Part shown: positions 33,347 through 43,919 of the stretch, piece by piece
Numbering within the stretch: position 1 is the first letter of the stretch
Layout: every line of letters starts with the position of its first letter
Assembly: GCF_026914265.1 (NCBI RefSeq)
Contig: NC_069129.1
Coordinates: forward strand, 23,221,743 to 23,285,742
From: Mya arenaria
Taxonomy: Eukaryota; Mollusca; Bivalvia; Myida; Myidae
Reading direction: 5' to 3'
DNA: 64,000 bases
The notes under the pieces: model-generated
Told to the model about the DNA's origin: nothing
The model's input: only the letters and a program-made list of their open reading frames with translations
Databases searched by the model: none
Translations under genes and position numbers: made by a program

Positions 33347-35167
33347 ATGGAATTGAAGATCGCAATTTGTGGGATCGTAGCTGCGTTTGCATATTTTTAT
33401 TTCTTGTCTGTCAACCCTTTTAAGAGTCACCGAGAGATACTTACCGATACAGTTGCAGAGGAGTATGATTACATTGTCGTTGGTGGTGGGTCCGCGGGCA
33501 GCGTGCTGGCTGCGCGACTGTCGGAGGACAAGGGAAACAGGGTGCTGCTGCTGGAAGCAGGAGGCTTTTACGATGAAAATCCATGGTTCCACATTCCTAT
33601 ACGTTGGCTAGATATCGAACAAACGGAACATGACTGGGCTTATTACACAGAGCCACAGAAGGACTCATGTCTCGGCTTGAAAGAGAACAAGGCGTTTTGG
33701 CCCCGAGGTCGTGTACTAGGAGGTTCGAGTGTGTTCAACGCCATGCAATATACGAGAGGAAGCCGTTACGAGTATGACCAGTGGGCTAAGAATGGAATTG
33801 AAGGCTGGAGCTACAAAGATGTGCTCCCATACTTCTTGAAATCTGAAAACATCCAGATTGACGAGCTTCTTACCTCACCATACCACCACAGCGGAGGGCC
33901 ATTAACTGTATCATCAGGTCGTGTTACAGAATTGTCCGATTTGTACATGAAGGCTGGTCAAGAACTTGGCTATAACATTACTGATTACAACGGGGTTGAC
34001 CAAGAGGGCTTTAATAGAATACAATTAACAGTTAAAAGGGGTGTTCGGGACAACACTGGGTTAGCTTTCCTTGGACGATCAGGCAAAAGACTAAATCTCG
34101 ATATTGCATTACATTCGTTTGTTACGAAAATCGACATTCAAAATAAACGAGGAGTTGGTGTTTATTTCATTCGAAATGGTCGAAAGCAATATGTTCGAGC
34201 GAGAAAAGAAATCATTTTGTCAGGCGGTGCGATCAATTCACCACAGATTTTAATGCTGTCGGGAGTAGGTCCGAAGGAGCACTTGGAATATTTGAAGATA
34301 CCTGTTGTCGCTGATCTTCCAGTGGGAAACAACTTGGACGATCATCTAATGATATTTTTGTTTAGTAAAATAAACCAACCATATAGCATAACGAAGAAGC
34401 TTAAAGAAAGCTGGTCGACATTAATAAAATATTACCTATTTGGAACTGGACCCTTAACGATCGCTGGCTCAGATGGATCAGGATTCTTCTATATTGATGA
34501 AAAGAAACGTGGAAAGACAAATGCCGATATTCAAGCAATTCTTTTCAGTGACTTTTTGGATAAGGGTAACGCCCGCTATTTCAATTTTAGAGATGAGATT
34601 GCTGACGAGTACTTGGCTGAAAACCCTGATGTTGAAGGTTTTAACGCTATTTTTAGTGTAACCCATCCGAAAAGCAAAGGAACAATTCGGTTAAGAAGTA
34701 CTGATCCATTTGATTATCCTATCTTGGATCCGCGTTATCTCGAAGACAAACAAGACATTGAGGCGTTTATCGGCGGCATAAGGATATGGGAAAAGTTCAT
34801 CCAGACGCCAACAATGAAAAAACTAGGAGCTGATATCGAGCAAATGAAGCTTTCATTTTGCTCTCACCATGACTTCCGTTCTGATGCCTACTGGGAGTGC
34901 TTCGTGCGACATGTGGCAGTAACCGTGTATCACCATTCTTGTACGTGTAAAATGGGGGCTATAGACGATAAGACATCGGTGCTTGACCCTCAGCTTAAAG
35001 TCAAAGGGATTCAAGGGCTTAGGGTAGTGGATGCGTCCTCACTTCCCCAAGTGACATCTGGCAATACAAACGCCCCAGTTATAATGATGGCTGAAAAAAC
35101 AGCTGATCTTATTAGAGGTATTGACTCAGTGACGGATATCAGAAAGAAACTGCCTAAAGATATTTAA
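33347..35167 (+). CDS. GMC-family FAD oxidoreductase (choline/glucose dehydrogenase-like), single exon
   Basis: A 606-residue intact frame with no intron. Residues 5-21 are hydrophobic (a signal anchor or signal peptide). Residues 41-60 (DYIVVGGGSAGSVLAARLSE) are the dinucleotide-binding motif for FAD, followed by the acidic end of strand 2 (VLLLEAGG). GMC signature 1 is RGRVLGGSSVFNAMQYTRG at 120-138, and signature 2 is GGAINSPQILMLSGVGP at 293-309. The C-terminal substrate domain ends with VYHHSCTCKMG (catalytic His near 530), DASSLPQVTSGNTNAPV and a final helix. Length equals the family norm of about 570-620. GMC enzymes oxidise alcohol groups using FAD; the substrate here cannot be told from sequence. 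The start at 33347 is the first ATG and precedes the hydrophobic segment directly. The single exon in a landscape of multi-exon genes suggests either a family trait or an old retrocopy. Confidence 0.96.
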   Translation: MELKIAICGIVAAFAYFYFLSVNPFKSHREILTDTVAEEYDYIVVGGGSAGSVLAARLSEDKGNRVLLLEAGGFYDENPWFHIPIRWLDIEQTEHDWAYYTEPQKDSCLGLKENKAFWPRGRVLGGSSVFNAMQYTRGSRYEYDQWAKNGIEGWSYKDVLPYFLKSENIQIDELLTSPYHHSGGPLTVSSGRVTELSDLYMKAGQELGYNITDYNGVDQEGFNRIQLTVKRGVRDNTGLAFLGRSGKRLNLDIALHSFVTKIDIQNKRGVGVYFIRNGRKQYVRARKEIILSGGAINSPQILMLSGVGPKEHLEYLKIPVVADLPVGNNLDDHLMIFLFSKINQPYSITKKLKESWSTLIKYYLFGTGPLTIAGSDGSGFFYIDEKKRGKTNADIQAILFSDFLDKGNARYFNFRDEIADEYLAENPDVEGFNAIFSVTHPKSKGTIRLRSTDPFDYPILDPRYLEDKQDIEAFIGGIRIWEKFIQTPTMKKLGADIEQMKLSFCSHHDFRSDAYWECFVRHVAVTVYHHSCTCKMGAIDDKTSVLDPQLKVKGIQGLRVVDASSLPQVTSGNTNAPVIMMAEKTADLIRGIDSVTDIRKKLPKDI

Positions 35168-35478
35168 AATTTTCAAATCATTATTATAAATTATATTGCT
35201 CAAAAGTCATAATACCTTAACTTACAATAGTCTAGATATGGTATGTGTGTTTGTCTTTTTACAACTATTATAGCTTATATGTTGAAATACCGGAGCTATC
35301 AATTACTTTTTAAAGCATTATCTTAAGATGGTATTATCATACACTATTATATCAATTATTGGCGTCTCGTGGTCAGTTTGGAATAGATTTCAATGGACCA
35401 CACTTATTATTGTAGAATGAATTATATAATATCTTTGTGAAGAACCTCTATAAACAAAATGTATAAACTTATTAACGC

Positions 35479-35484
35479 AATAAA
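35479..35484 (+). terminator. Likely polyadenylation signal of the GMC gene
   Basis: AATAAA lies 312 bp after the stop codon, the first canonical hexamer on this strand after the gene. It is followed by a GT/T-rich stretch (gtatgtctcg, cttgttgg) suitable as a downstream element. Confidence 0.5.
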
Positions 35485-35567
35485 ACGTATGTCTCGTACC
35501 GTTATTACAAACTTGTTGGCACATTTATTGGGTATTTAATAAATTGTCCCCAAAGTAGTAGGCTACA

Positions 35568-35875
35568 GTGTTTAGCTCACATAAGCACAAATTGCTAAGC
35601 TTGAGCTATTGTGATAAGGTAGTTGTCCGTCGTCCGTCCGTCGTCAACATTTTCCTTCAAAAATCTTTTCCTCCAATAGCACTAGCACAATTTCCATTAA
35701 ACTTCGCAGATATATCACCTGGTTGGCCCTCTTCCAGATTCCTTCAAGAAAAGTGGTTCCATGCAATACTCCGGTTGCTATGGCAAACAAAAGGAACAAC
35801 TTTGAAAATCTTCTTATCAGATATTGCTACCTATAATTTAATATACTTTCGCAGAAATGCTCCTTAGGTGACCCA
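35568..35875. repeat. Single copy of the TTTAGCTCAC-type element
   Basis: It begins tttagctcacataagcacaaattgctaagcttgagctattgtgat and then (gtccgtc) words, matching the head of the 155-bp array at 3636. The body has ccattaaacttcgcagatatatcacc and ctccttaggtgaccc. It is a diverged, non-arrayed family member. Confidence 0.7.
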
Positions 35876-36099
35876 GACGAATTCCGTCAACCTATGTTGA
35901 TTCGTAAAAAAACGTCATCCGGGAGGGACGTTAAATGGGGTTGACAGTGCTATAAACCGGTGCACGTTTGAACCAGGGAAGCTCTAACCAGGATTACAGT
36001 ATCTTTGTACATCATGCACCAAAAAGCCTTATATGACGTACAAATCTTGTCGGAGCACTCGCTCAAAAGGACTTTGCTTGAGTGATAAATAAACGTACA

Positions 36100-36365
36100 A
36101 ACCCTTTGCATTGTTATGGAAGAGTTCATTAACAATCAAATCGTGATCAAAACTGTCCCTTTTCCATGGTCCAGTTCCACGGACCTCAGAAACTGTTGAC
36201 GAGATGCCTTTTATACCATGTGGGGATGTTGCACACATATATAACGGGAATGCAACACTTCAAAGATTACCAAGAGTACCTGATATATTCGAAGAGCTGT
36301 CTGATTACCCTGATTCAATGAAGTCATTTGAATGCAAGAAAGGTCAACGCCAACATTCTTAAAAT
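36100..36365 (+). pseudogene. Coding-like remnant of unknown family
   Basis: Two overlapping open stretches look protein-like: one with EEFINNQIVIKTVPFPWSSS (from 36118) and another (to about 36361) with DEMPFIPCGDVAHIYNGNA, LQRLPRVPDIFEELSDYP and SMKSFEC. Composition and continuity suggest an old coding sequence no longer in one frame. I do not recognise the family, and its origin (host exon or mobile element) is unknown. Low-complexity spacer follows to 37150. Confidence 0.3.
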
Positions 36366-37159
36366 CTGGTTCAAAATCACTAACTCTTACTGACTGGAAG
36401 GCTTTTATGGGCAACGATGACAAAATCTAATTGTTATGTATAATTTTCGACGAGTGGTAAACTGGCAAATATCAGAAATGCTTTGAGACCGCTGTTTCTA
36501 CTATGTTCTAAGAGACTGAATGTGTTACAGTCGCCCAGCTCTTGACAGTACCTGACTATTGAAATATATCCAGAGGAGGCATTATTTGCATTCTAACAGG
36601 AGACAGACATAAACAAGGACATTGTAAGGTCTCCAGACACATATGATATCCTAGAGCTGCGAGCGAAGTATTCCAGTTTTATTTCATACTGGTGTAAGTA
36701 ACAAGCGGCGATTTTTCAATGTTAATGAGATTTCTAATGAAAGCGCCGAGGAACGGTGGCCCCGAGAGAGTAAGCATTTTTTTCAAATGACGACAGGAAT
36801 TTCAAAAACGAATTGATAGGAACACACAGGGAAGTTGAGAGGTGGGGTTCATATGTTTCACAACAACGTACGAGTTGACAGGCTTCAATTTTATTATATA
36901 TAGTATAAGATAAAAATAATGTATGTAGAATATGTTTGAAAATTTTAGGGTTGGGACGTTTGTTATTTCGAAGTAGTTGAAAGGGAAATACAGATACACA
37001 AGTTGATATGAAATGTATGTCATTGTATATTTTTATGCAGTAAGTATGCATAATATGGTCATTTTTTAAAACTCATCCAGGCATGTATGCTAAAAGATGT
37101 TAATATTGTTCCCAAGGGATAAGTTTCACAATCGAAATGAACATCACGTTAATTTTGAA

Positions 37160-38227
37160 CAAGAGTTGTCACAGAGACAGCAGGCTCGACTATTCCGCCG
37201 CTGTTCAGTGTAAGGATTGAAAAGTTTTGGCGAAACATGCATGGATATCTGTTAGATAAGATTTCAATGCAATTCATGTGGTGAGATATTAACATAAATG
37301 TGGTTACATGGAAATTTTCAACCAGAATGTTTAAGTCTAATAATAAAGGGCAATTATTTGCAAAATACAGTTATATATCTTGGTTATTCAATGACATTGA
37401 GTGGTTGAATACCATTCTATAAAGTCCCAATGCAATACATCGAGTAGTTGCTGAGAAATTTACCTATGTGTGCTTACACGCAAAACCTTAACTAGAATTT
37501 CTATGTTGAATAATAAAGGGCAACTATTTGGATTAAATGCAATTGTATGAGTCTCAATGCAATACATCAAGTAGTTGCTTTGATATTTATATAATGTGTG
37601 CTTGCACACAAAACCTTAATCAGAATATCTAAGTCGAATAATAAAGGCCTATCATTTGCATTAAATGCAAAGTGAAGTTATCTTACTAGGTTAATTAATT
37701 AGGTTGGATGGTTGAGTACCTTGTAACATGTCTCAATGCAATACCCCAAGTAGCTGCTGAGATATTAACCTATGTGTGCTTACACGCAAAACCTTAACCA
37801 GAATCTCTAAGTCGAATAATAAAGTCCTATTATTTGGATTAAATGCAAACTACAGTTATCTAACTTTGTTAATTAAGTAGGTTGGATGGTTGAGTACCAT
37901 TGTATCAAGTCTCAATGCAATACCTCAAGTGCTTAATGAGATATTTACCTATGTGTGCTTGCCTGCAAAACCTTAACCAGAATTTTTAAGTAAAAAAATA
38001 AAAGCCTATAATGTGCATTAAATGCAAAGTAGAGTTTTCTAGCTTGGTTAATTAAGTAGGTTGGATGGTTGAGTACCATTGTATCAAGTCTCAGTGCGAT
38101 ACCTGAAGGAGTAACTGAGATATTAACCTATGTGTGCTTGCACACAAAACCTTAACCAAGGTGTGACGCCAACACCGACACTTGGATGTGTAGTATAGCT
38201 CTCCATATTCTACGAATAGTCGAGCTA
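37160..38227. repeat. Element with inverted ends enclosing ~6 tandem units of ~180 bp
   Basis: The left end (37160) reads caagagttgtcacagagac, then ggctcgactattccg (37183). The right end has acgaatagtcgagc (38212-38225), the inverse of gctcgactattcg. Inside, units of about 175-185 bp repeat: ccagaatctctaagtcgaataataaagg, attaaatgcaaa, ttatctaacttggttaattaagtagg, ttggatggttgagtacc, tctcaatgcaatacctcaagtag, gctgagatattaacctatg, tgtgcttacacgcaaaacc. A single diverged unit of the same family sits at about 58615-58850. It is non-coding. Confidence 0.85.
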
Positions 38228-38229
38228 AA

Positions 38230-39040
38230 ATTGATATGAAAATATCATCTGTATGCAGACAGAACATGGAAACAAACAACATAGCAAATGAAAAGTGTTT
38301 TGTACAAACGAGAAGTACATTGTTTTATTTACATATCAAAATCAACGTAAAGTAGTAGTACATTCAGTAAATGTCTGTGTTGGAAATATGTGTGTGAGCA
38401 AACTATGCATAATTTGATGAGGTTGGCAATAAACACATGTATAAATGCACATGAAATATGTCTTAACATTATCAACATATACACTGAAAGAACATGTACA
38501 AATGTATGAATGAAACATTTATGTGTTGCCAGTGTTTATGTTTATTTTCAATAAATGTTTCAGTATAAAGCAACAACTGGTACATAAAAATGTGGTCATT
38601 GCAGAATTACTATATTATGATATATGAGATGGCACAGTGTAATTGCAAGCACAAGTACATGTACCACATACATAGTCATTAATATTCATTGCATGATAGA
38701 GGGGGAACAGGCTTCAGAACTCATATAGTTCATCTGCAGGCTATATGCAACACATACTGAAAGTTTGGAAATGATATATTAAACAATAAATGATTGAGAC
38801 AAATATTAGCACCTGTGGTATTTTCATAAAATAGCCATTTCCCTCAAATGGTAAGCTGCAAACCTTTGAAGAGCCATTATTTCTTTATGCATTGGAATAA
38901 TTTGACCAAGTAAAGTTTTCCTTGTAGCTTTCAATGGTGTCTACAGAACAGCACCACAAAAATGACCAGCCTACTCTTATAAGTTTTTTTCTAAGCAAAA
39001 TAAGGTTTTTGCACATCTTTTGCGCTTAGAGTTTTATATA
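38230..39040. other. No gene recognised
   Basis: AT-rich sequence without exon-like frames or named repeats. Confidence 0.4.
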
Positions 39041-39043
39041 AAC

Positions 39044-39425
39044 AAGAGGCCCAAAAGGGCGTATGGTCTACTGGCTGAGTGGATCTGGCTGGTTTTCAAA
39101 AGGAACCGAGCTCTTATAGATATGTAGATACTGTACAAGTTCCATCGAGATACAATCAAAACTGAAGGCTGTATCGTGTTAACGAGCAATTGTTTACAGG
39201 ATTTTTATACTATCAAGGCCCATAATCTAGGCAAGCATGGTCGTCTCTGGCTGGTTTTCAAAAGAAACCGAGCTCTAATGGATATGTAAATACTGTACAT
39301 GTTTCATCAAGATACAATCATAACTGAAGGCTGTATCGTGTAAACATGAATTGTTTACAGACGCACGGACGCACATACTACGTACAAATTACCATCGCAT
39401 AACAAAAATGACATAGAGCCAAACT
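39044..39425. repeat. Two tandem units of an 'aagaggcccaaaagggc' repeat
   Basis: It starts aacaagaggcccaaaagggcgtatgg at 39044. Two units (about 39085-39200 and 39245-39355) share ctggctggttttcaaaag, aaccgagctct, gatatgtagatactgtac, catcaagatacaatca, aactgaaggctgtatcgtg and aattgtttacag. The tail has gacgcacggacgcac. A diverged single copy is at 59320-59545 in CTNNBL1 intron 3. Confidence 0.75.
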
Positions 39426-40357
39426 GAAATGCTTCAACTTATCAAAATTTTGCTTTTCTTATCCACTTATATACAAAGGTAACAGAACTGTTCAGTTTAA
39501 CAAAAGAAATTTAGTGATAATGTGTTTATAGACAGTCTAAACACCGCTATATGCCAAATTGTTTGCTTCAGGGACAAATGGCACAACAAAAGAAATGGTA
39601 AAAAAACACACCCAAAACTGACAGATTCATGACAACTGCTAGTGTTTTCATGTCTGAGGTGGCTACATGATGTAGAAAATGCAGAGATAACATTAATATG
39701 CCCATTTTTAATATTTTTTTTACTTTAAGTATCTGTTTTGAAGGCTAGATTTGGCATTAAAATCAGAGTACAGCACTTCACCAATGTCTATAAGTTGCTT
39801 ATTTACACCTGATTTGCTATAAATCTCACTCCTTTGATCATTTACACACAAACAAGTACTACAGAGTTGACTTACATATTCATTCTTCTGAAATATTGGA
39901 TTCAGGGCTGCATCTCCTGGATTCAGATTGCAGGACTACCGGTGGGAGGAAAAAGGGAGCAAGCAAGACACAAAAGCAATGTTTTACACTTATAAAACTA
40001 TCTGCCAATACTGTTCAAGTTTGAAAAAAGCATGTTAACACTCATTTGAGGAATACACAACCTTTTATGTGGTCATAAATGTGATAAATATGCAGAAAAG
40101 CTCATGAATTGAAAGATTTTCAAGACAAATTTTATGAAATATGTAGTTTTTTGGACATTTTGCTATCAGTTTTTAACAATTCAAAAGTTAATCTCATCTT
40201 ATTGAGTACCCAGATGCATTTTGAAAGCATTAAAACCAGACATGCATAGAATTTCTTCTTACTTGGAGACAGCATTTCTTTCTCTGAAATCCTTGCTGAA
40301 TGCCGGTATGGAAAACCACACGAGACCACATTTTTACCAGCACTGGTTCTTTTCCAT

Positions 40358-40705
40358 GAAAATTCCCCCGTGGCTACAGCAACCAGGCTGGCTATTGAAA
40401 TAAACAATACATTTGGGTTTAAAAACATTTATAATGTATTAAGGTTGTTTGTTTAATGCAAGAAGGGAAAAGGCTCTAATCTTTATGAAAGTGGCTCAGT
40501 TTTTATTTCTTTTGCCTTGAGAAATGTACATTCCCCTGTGGCTACAGCAACCAGGCTGGCTATTGAACTAAACAATACATTAGGGTTTTAAGACATCTAT
40601 AATGTATAAAGGTTGTTTTTTAAATGCATGAAGGGAAAAGGCTCTAATCTTTATGAAAGTGTTTCACTTTTTATTTCTTTTGCCTTAAGAAATGTCAAGT
40701 TTTTC
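40358..40705. repeat. Tandem duplication of ~170 bp
   Basis: Copies at about 40358-40520 and 40529-40700 share cccctgtggctacagcaacc, aggctggctattgaa, taaacaatacatt, gaagggaaaaggctctaatctttatgaaagtg and tttttatttcttttgcctt at over 90% identity. On the minus strand the left copy and its flank are open for 98 codons, but no family or convincing splice structure was recognised. Confidence 0.85.
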
Positions 40706-41146
40706 AATGTATAAACTGCATAAATAAATGAATATATATGAATGATTGATGGAATGAATTAATGATTTATTTGAAAGGTGGCATTATTTCTTTAAAATAG
40801 GGATCTCATTGTGTTGCTGTGATTCTTGAAGTAGATGCTTTCTTGTCCATAAGCTGAAAATCATATGCACACTAAATAAAACATCATTCTGCATCAAATG
40901 TGCAGTAAGTTTTGTTTAATTGCTTATAGAATTTTAAATTAATGTAATGTTTGCTTAAAGAGCAAACAAAATGTGCAAATAGATGCACAATACAGACCAA
41001 AGACTAATTCGAGTCAGCAGTTTCATTAGAAAATAATATCATTATCAAAGCCGCACCCGAAATGATCGACAAACAAGATGAAAGGAATTCATTTAGGAAT
41101 GGAACAAACAGTATCAATGGGCTTATATGACCCAAACTTACTCACT

Positions 41147-41833
41147 TTATACTTCAGTTTGGATACAATTTTCCATTATATGATCTTGAAGTACTAACAA
41201 ATTACAGCATGGCGGCATGTTGGCATACACAAAGTACAGCTCGGCCGGGTGGGCAGCTCGGCGGGCCGGCTGTCTGGCTGGCTCTTTACAGTTCCTCCCG
41301 GGTCTGTTTAAAATAATAAGAAAGGAAAATAAATAAATCAACAACACCCAAACATACAATCATTGACGCCCGTATAGCCTAAGCAACATACTCAATTAAC
41401 ACATCTCTGGCATACCAGTTTAAATTGATGGGTTCAACTTTTAAGTGTTCCATCACGACCAAAAGCTGCTCATGACAGGTGCGATGAAGCCAACACTTGA
41501 AGATGAACGGCACGAATGCATAAATTAACGAAAAGCATAATATACGTCATTAAAATTAGCTAGATGAACTACACAAATTCACATCGTAATCTAAACAGTT
41601 TAAATAATAGAATTAACACGCAGGTTCATTATTTAGGCCTCTCAATTAATGTAAGTCACGCACATAAACAACGCAGGTAAAACACAGATATTTGCACAAA
41701 GAACAATATGTATACAGTGCAAATAATGAAGCAATTTCAATAACTGTCATGTCACGCACACGTAGAGCCGTTCATGTGTAACAATCTGATTATAAAATAC
41801 TTACAAAACGCATTTAATCCAGCTGAAGTCCAT
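41147..41833 (-). CDS. Candidate small two-exon gene, unknown product
   Basis: Exon A, 41833-41805, starts MDFSWIKCV and ends at a good donor (TTTT|gtaagt). Exon B, 41303-41147, follows an acceptor (ttttaaacag) and continues in phase: LPGRNCKEPARQPARRAAHP, then ELYFVYANMPPCC, to a stop. The predicted product is 61 residues. Upstream of the ATG on this strand is CGTCGCCATTTTG, a YY1-like element often found at TATA-less promoters. I do not recognise the protein. It could be the start of a longer transcript that splices out before the stop, or a non-coding RNA. Confidence 0.3.
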
Positions 41834-41959
41834 GAGACACTTTTTGGCAGGGCGCTTACAAAATGGCGACGATCGAAAAGTGAAATGATCATGCTAAATA
41901 TAGTATCTGTATAATATACTTTATCGATATACGGTTTCCAAAAAGCATTCACTTCGTTT

Positions 41960-43380
41960 GTTCGTTTATTGATCAGTGAAATAATGTTTACATATCATTT
42001 CATTTTTAAGGAAATTTTAGAATTGTTTGGATTCGATTAATCAAGTATGGTAACTACTTCTTATACCGACTCACACCTGTAAAAATACATTTAGTTTTTC
42101 GCCGTTTTTGAGCGGTTGCGTATAAATATGTTGTCTTCATTTTGTGATTTTTTCAGCTGCATTTTCAGGGATATGCAAAATGTACGAGTTTAAGCGTACA
42201 TTACTATAGATCAATTCAGATTTGTTAGTTTAAAGATGTCATGTGTATTCAAGCATTCAATGAGCGCATTATTTCGACCGAATCACCGTGTAATCATTTG
42301 TAGTAACGATCGGATGTGCCTACTATGAACGTGGCCCTGAAGGGCCCCCGTTCAAAAACAGAGGAGAAGATATTTGTTCAGTTGTACTAGCCATTCATAG
42401 CTTCACGAGGTGTGATACAACAAGCTGGTTTGTTAGGAAAGAGAAAATGGTACCCCTTTAAATCCTAGAAAAGAACCAATACCTATATCATATAGCTTCA
42501 CTGTCTAAACTTGGTCACCTTGAAGGAATTGAACGTCTTGTCTGCTGGATGGTGAACCAAAATAACAAATTGAGATATGACATATTCATAACAGCATCAG
42601 CACGAGTTTACTGCCGCCATGTAGGGCATACCTTGAAATGCATGTTCACCTGGTCAACAATCAGGTGTGCGTCTGGCTTCACTCCAATGAAAATTCCCTA
42701 CTAAGACTTCAAGATGTAGGATGTAATGGTTAGGAAACAGACCAAGTGGTATCGAATACGAGTGGACAAGTGATAGCATTTTTTTTTTCGAAATACCTTA
42801 ACTTCGCAAGGACATTTCATTTTGACAACCTAAAAATGTCAACATGCTACTATATATTTTAACTCCTTAATAATAAATAAATGTACATGAGAAGCAAATT
42901 AATTCTAATTGTTATTTGATGAATAATATGAAACCAATGTGATTTAAGTAAAAACGCACCCTGGACATGTAATTCAGTGTAATCTCGTATTTATTTTGAC
43001 TGTCACAAGTGCATAATTGCAGTTATGTTTTGCTCACTTTTACATAAATGTACAGATGACTGACCGATTATGAATATAGATAGTAAACTGACCGTGTTAG
43101 TGTAAAAATATCTAACTAAAACAAGTTTACTGGTACATGGTATTCGTATACCTTAACTGTTTATCAGGTTGTCCCTTTAATTAGGGACGGTTAAGTCATA
43201 ACTGATGACTTGGGAAATACAAACAAATACCAGAACAAATAAATCCATTTTAAAAAAACATTTGACTGGACAAACGATGAAGTCATTAAATGCAATTTAA
43301 GGCATGTCTTTTGTAAATAATTTGTATGGAAAAACATAATTTAAATTCGAAAGTCCTATATCTGCTAGAAATTTTCAACC
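41960..43380. other. No gene recognised
   Basis: Around 42320-42720 the + strand has moderately GC-balanced sequence (cttggtcaccttgaaggaa, ctgctggatggtgaacc, gcacgagtttactgccgcc) that could be a decayed coding region, but no frame or family could be assigned. A short inverted repeat gtccct-ttaatt-agggac lies at 43173-43190. Confidence 0.35.
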
Positions 43381-43383
43381 TTT

Positions 43384-43446
43384 TCAGAGTTACTCTTCTT
43401 TTCCCCTCTTATCACAAATTAACTGCGGAAACTTGGCTGTGCAAAT
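43384..43446. repeat. Second copy of the repeat at 3.57 kb
   Basis: It contains cagagttactcttcttttcccc, cacaaattaactgcgga and acttggctgtgc, in the same orientation as 3570-3636. It marks a short dispersed family. Confidence 0.6.
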
Positions 43447-43699
43447 ATAAATAAAGTCTTAGATAACAATTCAAGTAAACGTCTATAATTGGATATGTAG
43501 GCAAACGAAGTATGCATAGAGAAAACTCAAAGTGATATATTAAATTTTCAACTTATTCGTTAATGTTCATGTCTTACTTTTGTCTCAAGTAGCTTACTTG
43601 TACATGGGACATTTCATCCCTTCAATTGTAGTGGTACAGGACATGGGGGCTATTTCTTTTTTTCCTGTTGTACATTATAAGTGCAACCTGCACTTCTCA

Positions 43700-43915
43700 C
43701 CTTGTTTATGCAAGGCGACCCGGGTTCGATTCCCGGCCAGGGCGCATGTCAGTTTGGTTAGTGATCACTAAGCCCGACAAGTTGGTTTTCTCTGGGTTCT
43801 CAGGTTTCCCCCACAACACAATACCACACTCTCACGCAACATCGTGCCAACGAGAGTGACTTAATAGTATAAGTTTTCATACTTTTCCATACAATCGTTG
43901 TAAAATATATAATGT
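43700..43915 (+). mobile_element. tRNA-derived SINE, 5' truncated
   Basis: The left part keeps only the T-arm side of a tRNA (gggttcgattcccggccagggc, B box at 43725-43735). The body has ggttttctctgggttctcaggtttcccccacaac and cgtgccaacgagagtgacttaata, and a tail acaatcgttgtaaaatat. This body is the layout of SINEs widespread in bivalves. The A-box half is missing. Confidence 0.75.
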
Positions 43916-43919
43916 TTGA

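Noticed and set aside
40132-40428. 98-codon minus-strand frame
   Set aside because: It overlaps a recent tandem duplication, and the second copy does not keep the frame. No family was recognised.
43160-43200. Inverted repeat gtccct-ttaatt-agggac as a possible MITE
   Set aside because: The arms are only six bases, too short to distinguish from chance in 64 kb.
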